From CAYJBH01 sp964369965 (GTDB lineage: Bacteria > Bacillota > Clostridia > Oscillospirales > Ruminococcaceae): a DNA stretch of 64,000 nucleotides. Location: assembly GCA_964369965.1 (NCBI GenBank), contig CAYJGF010000006.1, positions 42,978 to 106,977 of the forward strand, written 5' to 3'. Positions 57,830 to 64,000 of the stretch are shown here, in pieces. Under the pieces are notes generated by a model that worked only from the letters and a program-made list of their open reading frames with translations, was not told the DNA's origin and did not search any database. The translations under genes were made by a program, and so were the position numbers. Position 1 is the first letter of the stretch; each line of letters starts with the position of its first letter.

Positions 57830-58678
57830 ATGCCATACACCGATACAAAAGACATGCTCACAAATGCACAAAAGGGCGGTTATGCCGTCGGCGCATTTAA
57901 CACCGAGAATATGGAGATGGCGCAGGCCATCATCGAGGCGGCAGAGGAACTGTGCGCTCCGGTGATACTGCAAACCACCCCCTCCACCCTGAAATATGGA
58001 TCACCTGCCGTTTTTTGCGGTATTGTCAAGGCGTTAGCAAACTCGGCAAGCGTCCCTGTAGCACTCCACCTCGACCACGGTGAGAGTTTTGAGCTTGCAA
58101 AGGAGGCAATGGACGCCGGCTACTCCTCCATCATGATTGACGGCTCACATGAAAACTTTGAGGACAATATTAAAAAAACCTGCTCCGTGACCGAGCTGTC
58201 CTGCGGTGCGACACCTATTGAGGCGGAACTCGGCAAGGTGGGCGGCAAGGAGGATGACCTCGACGGTGGCGACGGTGGATATACCGACCCTCTCGAGGCA
58301 AAAGAGTTTGTGGAGCGCACCGGCGTCGACTCACTCGCGGTGGGCATCGGCACGGCACACGGGATATATGCCACAACCCCAAAACTGGATAAAGACCGTC
58401 TTTCACTTATCCGTGAGCAGGTGGAGATACCGCTTGTCCTGCACGGCGCGTCGGGGCTGTCGGACGAGGATTTGCGCGATTGTATAAAACGCGGTATCTG
58501 CAAGATTAACTTTGCAACGGAACTGCGCATGGCGTACACCAAAGGCGTCAAGGGCTATATCGACTCCGACCCCAAAGTTTTCGACCCGAAAAAGTACGGC
58601 AAGTGCGGTCGAGCCGAGGTCAAAAAGCTGGTCATGGAAAAGATAAATGTCTGCGGTTCGGCAGGTAAGAGCAGATAG
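57830..58678 (+). CDS. Class II ketose-bisphosphate aldolase
   Basis: This 282-residue zinc aldolase has the zinc ligands in VALHLDHGESFELAKEAMDA (near 72-91), IMIDGSHENFEDN, AELGKVGGKEDD, AHGIYATTPKLD and LVLHGASGLSDEDL. It splits or joins a ketose 1,6-bisphosphate (fructose or tagatose). The general features are those of the FbaA/GatY group, and the sequence does not decide between them. A strong AGGAGAAAA site precedes the ATG. The AEC transporter gene follows 24 bases later. Confidence 0.9.
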   Translation: MPYTDTKDMLTNAQKGGYAVGAFNTENMEMAQAIIEAAEELCAPVILQTTPSTLKYGSPAVFCGIVKALANSASVPVALHLDHGESFELAKEAMDAGYSSIMIDGSHENFEDNIKKTCSVTELSCGATPIEAELGKVGGKEDDLDGGDGGYTDPLEAKEFVERTGVDSLAVGIGTAHGIYATTPKLDKDRLSLIREQVEIPLVLHGASGLSDEDLRDCIKRGICKINFATELRMAYTKGVKGYIDSDPKVFDPKKYGKCGRAEVKKLVMEKINVCGSAGKSR

Positions 58679-58702
58679 TCAAACCACTCCGAAAGGTACC
58701 AG

Positions 58703-59644
58703 ATGGATTTAGCGATTATACTTGCAAGGCAGATTACAGTTATGTTCCTGCTGATGGGTGTCGGCGTTGCTCTTAAGAAAACCGCTCGTCTAAGCGATAA
58801 AACTGTTAAGGAGCTTAACAATTTCCTGCTTTTGGTGGTGGTGTCCTGTTCCATCCTAAACTCCTTTCAGGGGGAGACCTCGCCGGAACTTATACGCGGT
58901 TTTTTTGTCTCGCTCGTCCTGTCTGTTGCGGCAAACTTAATTGGCGTTTTCGTATCACTTTTAATGTTCGGCACCAAAAACATACAGCAAAGGCTATGTG
59001 TTTTTGGTGCATGTTTTTCCAACTGTGCGTTTATGGCTTTCCCTTTACTCTCTGCTATATTTTCCGACATAGGGTTGTTGTACGGTGCCGGTTATGTTGC
59101 GGTATTTAACATAATCCTCTGGACATTCGGCGTCAACCTGTTTGAGGGGGCTAAAAATATCACCGTCCTCGCAAGGATAAAAAACATCGTCACCACACCG
59201 GTAATTATTGTTGTTGTGATCGGCATAACAATGTATAGCCTCGGTCTGCGCCTGCCGAATATAATAGGTGATTCGGTTCGGTATTTAGCGGACCTCAACA
59301 CTCCGTTAGCGATGATACTGCTCGGCGTGTTTGTTGCCGACTGTGACTTTAAAACACTTTTAAACGATCTGTCGTTGATAAAGACTGTTGCGGCAAAGCT
59401 GATTTTGATGCCGCTTGCGGTGCTCGCGTTCATGAAAATTTTGACTCTGTTTATCCCCCTTGATGAAACACTTATGCTATCGATACTCATCTGTGCCGGC
59501 TCCTGCACCGCCACCACCATGGCACTGCTCGCCGAGCGGTATGACAAGGGGCTGGACTTTTCGGTCAAGACGGTCACATTGTCTACGGTATTATGTCTTG
59601 TGAGCCTACCGGTTGTTGTCATGATCGCACAAACCGTGTTGTGA
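58703..59644 (+). CDS. AEC (auxin efflux carrier) family transporter
   Basis: The protein has 313 residues with about ten hydrophobic segments arranged as two five-helix halves. The opening LAIILARQITVMFLLMGVGV and the N-terminal-half loops (LNNFLLLVVVSCSILNSF; ACFSNCAFMAFPLLSAIFSD) fit the AEC family. Substrates of bacterial members are mostly carboxylates or amino acids; the present one cannot be assigned. It lies between the aldolase and two M42 peptidase genes. Confidence 0.87.
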   Translation: MDLAIILARQITVMFLLMGVGVALKKTARLSDKTVKELNNFLLLVVVSCSILNSFQGETSPELIRGFFVSLVLSVAANLIGVFVSLLMFGTKNIQQRLCVFGACFSNCAFMAFPLLSAIFSDIGLLYGAGYVAVFNIILWTFGVNLFEGAKNITVLARIKNIVTTPVIIVVVIGITMYSLGLRLPNIIGDSVRYLADLNTPLAMILLGVFVADCDFKTLLNDLSLIKTVAAKLILMPLAVLAFMKILTLFIPLDETLMLSILICAGSCTATTMALLAERYDKGLDFSVKTVTLSTVLCLVSLPVVVMIAQTVL

Positions 59645-59657
59645 AAGGTAAAATACA

Positions 59658-60695
59658 ATGAATTTATATAAAATTTTATTGGAGCTAACCACCTCTTTCG
59701 GCTCTTCCGGTCGAGAGGGTGATGTTTGTGACGTGGCAAAAAAATACCTCGATGAGTATTTTGACGAGGTGATCCGAGATGACCTTAATAATCTGTGTGC
59801 GATATCATCCGATATCAATGAAAGCAAACCGCTTGTCCTTTTGGACGCCCACATAGATGAAATAGGTTTTGTGGTTACCTATATCACCGACGACGGTTTT
59901 TTAAAGGTTGCCGCCACGGGTGGATTTGACCGTCGAATACTCACTGCGCAACAGGTCGTTATCCACGGCAAAAAACCTCTCATGGGTGTTATTACCTCCA
60001 TACCTCCACACCTTGAAAAAGACGGGGACTCCATGCCCGGTGTGGACGAAATTTATATAGATATCGGGTATTGCAAACAGCGTGCCGAAGAGATGGTGTC
60101 GCTCGGCGACAGGGCAACCATCGTTTCCTCGGCGCACTCCATGTTAAACGGACGCTTTAACGCAAAATCACTGGATAACCGCGCCGGAGTGACGGCTATA
60201 TTGTATGCACTCCAACTACTCAAAGACAAAACACCGAACTGCCGACTCGCGGTGCTCTTTTCATCACAGGAAGAGACAAGCGGTGCCGGTGCAAGAACCG
60301 CGGCGTTTGAGATATCGCCGGATTATGCAATTGCGCTTGATGTATCTTTTGCGTTAACATCGGATGACAAGCCGGAAAAATGCGGCAAGATGGGCGACGG
60401 CGTCATGATAGGGATATCGCCGATACTCGACAGTGGTATGAGCGATAAACTTTTGAGCATTGCCAAAGAAAAGGGGATAAAACATCAAGTTGAGGTTATG
60501 GGTGGCAAAACAGGCACCAATGCCGACTACATAGCTGTGTCTAAAAGTGGGGTTAAAACCGCGCTTTTGTCGATACCGTTAAAATATATGCACACCCCGA
60601 CAGAGCTTGTCGACATTGAGGATATCAAGGCAACCGGTGAGCTTATAGCGCAGTATCTAATGGATTTCAAACCGAAAAAGGGCGGTGTGCAATGA
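59658..60695 (+). CDS. M42 family metallopeptidase (first copy)
   Basis: This 345-residue aminopeptidase/endoglucanase-type protein has the dinuclear metal site residues in VLLDAHIDEIGFVVTYI (His/Asp), SLDNRAGVTAILYAL (Asp), LFSSQEETSGAGARTAA (Glu-Glu), ALDVSFAL (Asp) and YMHTPTEL (His). It is probably a cytoplasmic peptidase cutting oligopeptides. The stop overlaps the ATG of the second M42 gene by four bases (ATGA). Confidence 0.93.
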   Translation: MNLYKILLELTTSFGSSGREGDVCDVAKKYLDEYFDEVIRDDLNNLCAISSDINESKPLVLLDAHIDEIGFVVTYITDDGFLKVAATGGFDRRILTAQQVVIHGKKPLMGVITSIPPHLEKDGDSMPGVDEIYIDIGYCKQRAEEMVSLGDRATIVSSAHSMLNGRFNAKSLDNRAGVTAILYALQLLKDKTPNCRLAVLFSSQEETSGAGARTAAFEISPDYAIALDVSFALTSDDKPEKCGKMGDGVMIGISPILDSGMSDKLLSIAKEKGIKHQVEVMGGKTGTNADYIAVSKSGVKTALLSIPLKYMHTPTELVDIEDIKATGELIAQYLMDFKPKKGGVQ

Positions 60696-61711
60696 AAAAG
60701 TTGTTAAAAGAGCTATGCCGGCTCGGCGGTATTTCGGGGAAAGAGCGATCGGTCCGCGAGTACATAATATCTAAAATTGATAGCGCATGTGAGTGGCATG
60801 TCGACAACCTCGGCAACCTTATCGCCTTTAAAAAGGGAGAAAAACGACCGAAAAACCGTATAATGTTCTGTGCCCACATGGACGAGGTCGGCATGATTGT
60901 AACCTACATCACAGACGATGGCATGTTAAAGGTTGCGCCGGTCGGTGGGATAAATGCTCGGGTGGTGTTCGGTCGGGCGGTAATCGTCGGTGAAAATGAG
61001 TTGCCGGCGATAATCGGGGCAAAACCAAAACACCATCTGTCTAAAAAAGAGGGTGAAAAGCCGCCGACATTCGATGACATAACGCTCGATATCGGCGCCT
61101 ACTCAAAAAAACAGGCGCTGGAACATGTCGCGCTCGGCGATGCAGTCTACTTCAAATCGGACTTTTGCGAGTTTGGGGATGGCATGATCACGGCAAAGGC
61201 TTTGGACGACCGCGCCGGCTGTGCGATGATGATAGAGATGATATCACAAGAGTTGTCCCACGACACCCATTTTGTTTTCACCGTGCAGGAGGAGGTCGGA
61301 CTGCGCGGTGCTACCACTGCGGCGTACTCGCTCAAACCGGACATTGCCGTTATCCTCGAGACTACAACGGCGGCGGATATACCCGATGTCATGGGTGAAA
61401 AACGCGTATGCGAGGTGGGCGGCGGCGCTGTGGTATCCTACATGGACCGTGCCACCATCTACAACGAGCAACTGTATAAACTCGCATTTGAAACGGCAAC
61501 AAAAAAAAATATCCCCTGCCAGACCAAAACAATGGTGGCGGGGGGGAACGACTCCGGTGCAATTCATCGCTCACGCGGTGGGGTGAAAACGCTCGCGCTC
61601 TCGGTGCCGTGCCGATACCTGCACTCGCCGTCCACCGTGTTCAGCTACGACGATTTCCTCTCGGTATATAGTCTTGCCGACGCGGTCAAAGAAGAATTGT
61701 ATAATTTATAA
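60692..61711 (+). CDS. M42 family metallopeptidase (second copy)
   Basis: This 339-residue paralogue of the preceding protein has the metal site in IMFCAHMDEVGMIVTYI, ALDDRAGCAMMIEM, VFTVQEEVGLRGATTA, VILETTTAAD and YLHSPSTVFS. All motifs are intact, so the two copies probably differ in specificity or form mixed oligomers like other M42 (TET-like) peptidases. The genes are fused by an ATGA overlap. The next gene starts 16 bases after the stop. Confidence 0.93.
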   Translation: MKKLLKELCRLGGISGKERSVREYIISKIDSACEWHVDNLGNLIAFKKGEKRPKNRIMFCAHMDEVGMIVTYITDDGMLKVAPVGGINARVVFGRAVIVGENELPAIIGAKPKHHLSKKEGEKPPTFDDITLDIGAYSKKQALEHVALGDAVYFKSDFCEFGDGMITAKALDDRAGCAMMIEMISQELSHDTHFVFTVQEEVGLRGATTAAYSLKPDIAVILETTTAADIPDVMGEKRVCEVGGGAVVSYMDRATIYNEQLYKLAFETATKKNIPCQTKTMVAGGNDSGAIHRSRGGVKTLALSVPCRYLHSPSTVFSYDDFLSVYSLADAVKEELYNL

Positions 61712-61727
61712 AAGGGATAAAATATTA

Positions 61728-62375
61728 ATGAAAAATAACAAGATGACAAAAAGAATATTGATGTCGGTGTTCGGCGTTTTGACCGGAGGTGTCTCGGTCG
61801 GATTTTTCAAGGTGGCGGCATTCGGTGTCGACCCTTTTCAGACGGTGATGAATGGTCTTGACGTCATGATACCGATTGGTTTTGGGACGCTCTATCTCAT
61901 TGCAAACGCCGTGTTGTTGCTATTCTCATTCTTTGCGGACCGTCACTATATCGGCATTGCAACCTTTATAAATCTTTTCCTGCTCGGCTATGTTGTGGAG
62001 TACTCCCACCTTGCACTTGCAAACCTCTTCCCCGATATCGGTCTTGTTGGGAGGGTCGGCTTTATGATAATTGGTATTGTAATACTCTGTTTTGCCTCCT
62101 CCTTTTATTTTGTGGCTAATCTCGGTGTGTCGACCTATGATGCCATTTCGCTGATTATATCCAAAACATGGAGGGTAATAGATTTTAAATTCTGCCGAAT
62201 TATCAGCGATATCATATGTGTTATAGTCGGCTCGGTGCTTATCCTTTTGTCCGGTGGTGGGTTCTCGGTGCTGTTTGCAACCGTCGGTGTCGGGACGATA
62301 ATCACCGCATTTTTCATGGGTCCGCTGATAGATGTGTTTGTAAAAAAGGTGGCTACCCCATTTTTGGAGAGATAA
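61728..62375 (+). CDS. YczE/YitT-like integral membrane protein
   Basis: This 215-residue protein has about five or six hydrophobic segments. Typical features are SVFGVLTGGVSVGFFKVAAF (residues 13-32) and FVANLGVSTYDAISLIISK (near 128). The start ATG 61728 has an AAAGGG site; an ATG at 61674 lies inside the preceding gene. Members are annotated YitT/YczE/YyaS; functions are not settled. It converges on the pseudopilin genes with one base between and no terminator seen. Confidence 0.82.
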   Translation: MKNNKMTKRILMSVFGVLTGGVSVGFFKVAAFGVDPFQTVMNGLDVMIPIGFGTLYLIANAVLLLFSFFADRHYIGIATFINLFLLGYVVEYSHLALANLFPDIGLVGRVGFMIIGIVILCFASSFYFVANLGVSTYDAISLIISKTWRVIDFKFCRIISDIICVIVGSVLILLSGGGFSVLFATVGVGTIITAFFMGPLIDVFVKKVATPFLER

Positions 62376-62376
62376 T

Positions 62377-62934
62377 TTATCCTCCTGCGTTCGCAAAGCT
62401 TGGTCGCACCACATATTCCTCCTCAAAGGCGACGTCGCCATCAGGCTCTAAAAGATTCAAGGTCAATGTTACCTGTAGGTCGTCGCCTGCCGCACTGCCG
62501 GATATCGTCCAAATGAGCGACATATTATACCCCATATAAAAACGCTTATCCAACACCTCTTTTGCGCCGGCGGTCTCGGCATTGACATACTCTCTCATGA
62601 GCAGCATGTCATCGGTGGTGGTGGCATCGCTGTCCACGTCGTCCACACGGTACATGGCGGTGTAATCATTGGTGGTAACGTTTAGTATACTCGGCACGGT
62701 TGCAGTTGGGTCGGTGATTGTAACCTCTTTAGCAACACGCAGATCGTTTAAAATATCGGACATGGACTCGGCGGCGATGATCTCCAGCTGACCCATGTCG
62801 GTCACCTCGTTGCTTATTCTTATCATCTGGGTGAAAACAACGGCTATTATACCGATTAAGATTGATAATACCGCCATGCCGATTATCATCTCAATCAGTG
62901 TAAAGCCTTTTTTGTTTTGCAGCAGATGTTTCAT
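62377..62934 (-). CDS. Pseudopilin with type IV prepilin signal (ComGF/PilW-like)
   Basis: This 185-residue protein has the prepilin cleavage motif KKGFTLIEMIIGMAVLSIL at residues 8-26 (cleavage after the G, Glu at +5) and a hydrophobic helix behind it. The rest is beta-rich and low in cysteine. It is expected to assemble in a type IV pilus or pseudopilus of a secretion or competence system. Its start follows the preceding pseudopilin gene by 25 bases on the minus strand. Which subtype (ComG or T4P) is not decidable from this part. Confidence 0.85.
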   Translation of the reverse strand: MKHLLQNKKGFTLIEMIIGMAVLSILIGIIAVVFTQMIRISNEVTDMGQLEIIAAESMSDILNDLRVAKEVTITDPTATVPSILNVTTNDYTAMYRVDDVDSDATTTDDMLLMREYVNAETAGAKEVLDKRFYMGYNMSLIWTISGSAAGDDLQVTLTLNLLEPDGDVAFEEEYVVRPSFANAGG

Positions 62935-62959
62935 TTAAAGTCCCTGTTGATTATTTTCT

Positions 62960-63286
62960 TTACCAAAAATACAACATACCCTCACCATAATCGGTGTTTG
63001 CAATTATGCTCACTGTCGGGATATCACTGCCGGTAGCATCCGGAAATGTTGCTATAACACTCATTGTGCCACTCACTGTTTCTTTTCGAACCAGCTGATT
63101 TGCCGCCTCCTGTATCCGCTCCTGCTCGCGCTGTGTCTCTCGGACATGGTTAGTCGCGGTGGTAATAATGCCGGTCACCGATGTTATAAGCACGATAAAT
63201 ATGAGGCTACTTATCACCGTTTCGATAAGCATTTCGCCCCTTTTATTACGGAGTGCTCGGTGGATTTTGACTTTCCAGTCTTTCAT
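62960..63286 (-). CDS. Pseudopilin-like protein (PilV/ComGE-like)
   Basis: The 108-residue protein from ATG 63286 begins MKDWKVKIHRALRNKRGEML and continues IETVISSLIFIVLITSVTGI, a prepilin-type N-terminus (RGEMLIE with the Glu at +5, helix to about residue 40). Earlier in-frame starts lie within the upstream gene. The coding region overlaps the 3' end of the upstream pilin-like gene by 41 bases. The C-terminal half is short and polar. Identification rests on the N-terminal motif alone. Confidence 0.72.
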   Translation of the reverse strand: MKDWKVKIHRALRNKRGEMLIETVISSLIFIVLITSVTGIITTATNHVRETQREQERIQEAANQLVRKETVSGTMSVIATFPDATGSDIPTVSIIANTDYGEGMLYFW

Positions 63287-63893
63287 AGTGTATAAGCTCC
63301 CATGTTCCGTCCGTCGTAAGATCCGTCGCGTTTCCGGTTGCCGGGTTGTCCACAATCGCTGGGTTTGTCAGTCGATACCCGTATCTAAAAAGCCCCTGCG
63401 CCGCCGGGTCGTCCACCGCCGTGTCAAGGTCAATATTGACGGTGATATATACCGTGCCCTCCACGTTATTGTTATTAATAATCAGTAGGTCGGAGGTGTC
63501 GATGGTGCTCTCAAACTGATATGGGAATGACGGATGTCCTGATGTATGCCAATCAGTAAAAGTAAATGACAATTCCATTTCATCGTACAAAACAGTGGAG
63601 TTTGTTTTGTTGTTGTAGAAATTCGTCAATATAACCGTTTGAAGTGCTGTTACCGCAGGAGATGTCGTGTCCTGCGCGTTCATCATACTATGCAACGTCA
63701 TCTGCACCGACTCGGCGAAAAGGTCTATCTGCGTCTTATCTTTCTGCGTCTGGATAACCGAGGTTGCTCCGAGGGCGGCTATGAGGGTCGACACCGAAAT
63801 TATGACCAAAAACATCATGGCGGCAAGCACCAACAACAGGGATACCCCTCCCCTATCACGCAGGGTTTTTGTGATTTTATTAATGGTGCTCAC
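63246..63893 (-). CDS. Pilus-associated membrane protein (PilX-like)
   Basis: The 215-residue product has an N-terminal hydrophobic helix (about 14-43, GGVSLLLVLAAMMFLVIISV) preceded by RDRGG, as in PilX-type minor pilins that lack a canonical Glu+5. The remaining domain is Asn/Thr/Asp-rich and looks extracytoplasmic. It lies between the Pro-Asp-tailed partial gene and two pseudopilins. The assignment is by layout, so moderate. Confidence 0.68.
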   Translation of the reverse strand: MSTINKITKTLRDRGGVSLLLVLAAMMFLVIISVSTLIAALGATSVIQTQKDKTQIDLFAESVQMTLHSMMNAQDTTSPAVTALQTVILTNFYNNKTNSTVLYDEMELSFTFTDWHTSGHPSFPYQFESTIDTSDLLIINNNNVEGTVYITVNIDLDTAVDDPAAQGLFRYGYRLTNPAIVDNPATGNATDLTTDGTWELIHYERLESQNPPSTP

Positions 63894-63912
63894 CTCCTTT
63901 CATATAAAATAC

Positions 63913-64000
63913 CTACGGTGTTGTCGGCTCGTCGGGGTCGGGGTCGGGTTCAGGTGTTGGGGTTGGGTCGGGGTCGGGGTCTGGCTCGGGGTCTGGGGCA
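63913..64000 (-). CDS. C-terminal end of a protein with Pro-Asp repeat tail, partial
   Basis: Only the last 28 codons fall inside the window; the 5' part lies beyond 64000. The visible protein is APDPEPDPDPDPTPTPEPDP and ends DPDEPTTP. Such PD/PE repeats usually tether or space surface proteins. It is 19 bases upstream of the PilX-like gene and probably in the same operon. The protein type cannot be judged. Confidence 0.72.
   Translation of the reverse strand, partial: APDPEPDPDPDPTPTPEPDPDPDEPTTP
63936..64000. repeat. Hexamer GGGTCG tandem repeat
   Basis: Units of GGGTCG/GGTTCG/GGGTTG encode the Pro-Asp/Pro-Glu tail on the minus strand. The tract reaches the window edge. Confidence 0.8.

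Overview
The window looks like a chromosomal contig from an anaerobic, spore-former-lineage Firmicute (Clostridia, probably near Oscillospirales/Ruminococcaceae). Supporting genes are spoIIR, addB, the prkC-prpC-rsgA signalling/ribosome block, hemZ, a Clostridium difficile CD1871A-like CXXC microprotein, an ECF sigma factor, PFL/ACT pairs and the soj/spo0J pair. Base composition is moderate and start codons have AGGAG-type ribosome binding sites. One 100-N scaffold gap (24329-24428) shows that this is a draft assembly, perhaps metagenomic. The species cannot be named from the sequence alone.

Region by region. 1-10534 (minus strand): addB (cut by the window edge), spoIIR, ispE, a DUF362 ferredoxin-like protein, rsgA, a PASTA kinase, its PP2C phosphatase, rlmN, rsmB and a zinc peptidase, tightly packed and often overlapping. 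10535-15300: rarA and glyA (minus), diverging from nth and hemZ (plus) across two interlocked promoters. 15304-20971 (minus): a TlpA-like lipoprotein, a 48-residue CXXC protein, a NapH-like Fe-S membrane protein, a heterodimeric ABC exporter and a DUF454 protein, together a likely thiol/redox module. 21072-22223: a Gfo/Idh/MocA oxidoreductase.

22483-25588 is the most unusual part. It is a plus-strand array of at least nine short proteins that share an acidic N-terminal leader ending in a Gly-Gly (or Ala-Gly) motif. The leaders are followed by either small four-cysteine zinc-ribbon-like cores or short cysteine-free cores. The array ends in a leader-like peptide that abuts an ECF sigma factor. 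No processing enzyme or peptidase-containing transporter is nearby. The scaffold gap falls inside a leader repeat, so more copies may be missing.

25787-38622: a Ser-rich microprotein, hlyIII, pth, prs, an acetyltransferase-only GlmU-like protein, tRNA-Ser(UGA) with a partial 3'-end duplicate, a sigma-70 family factor plus zinc-ribbon protein, a sulfatase diverging from a TetR regulator, PFL/ACT proteins, mnmG and a cysteine-synthase-like enzyme. Two copies of a 181-bp palindromic MITE-like element lie here.

38725-62375 is almost wholly plus strand: a lipoprotein, a MinD-like ATPase, mgsA, hisS, aspS, a homocysteine methyltransferase-like protein, proB, a PfkB sugar kinase, a zinc-ribbon membrane protein, parA/parB, serS, a NYN-domain protein, a glycosyltransferase and dTDP-sugar genes (rfbA, rfbD, rfbB, without rfbC), an aldolase, a transporter, two M42 peptidases and a YitT/YczE-like membrane protein. 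62377-64000 (minus) is the end of a pseudopilin gene group whose last visible protein ends in a Pro-Asp repeat. Short dispersed repeats (GTGAATG heptamers, GTAGGG hairpins, GGGGGTGCCC ends) sit immediately after several stop codons.
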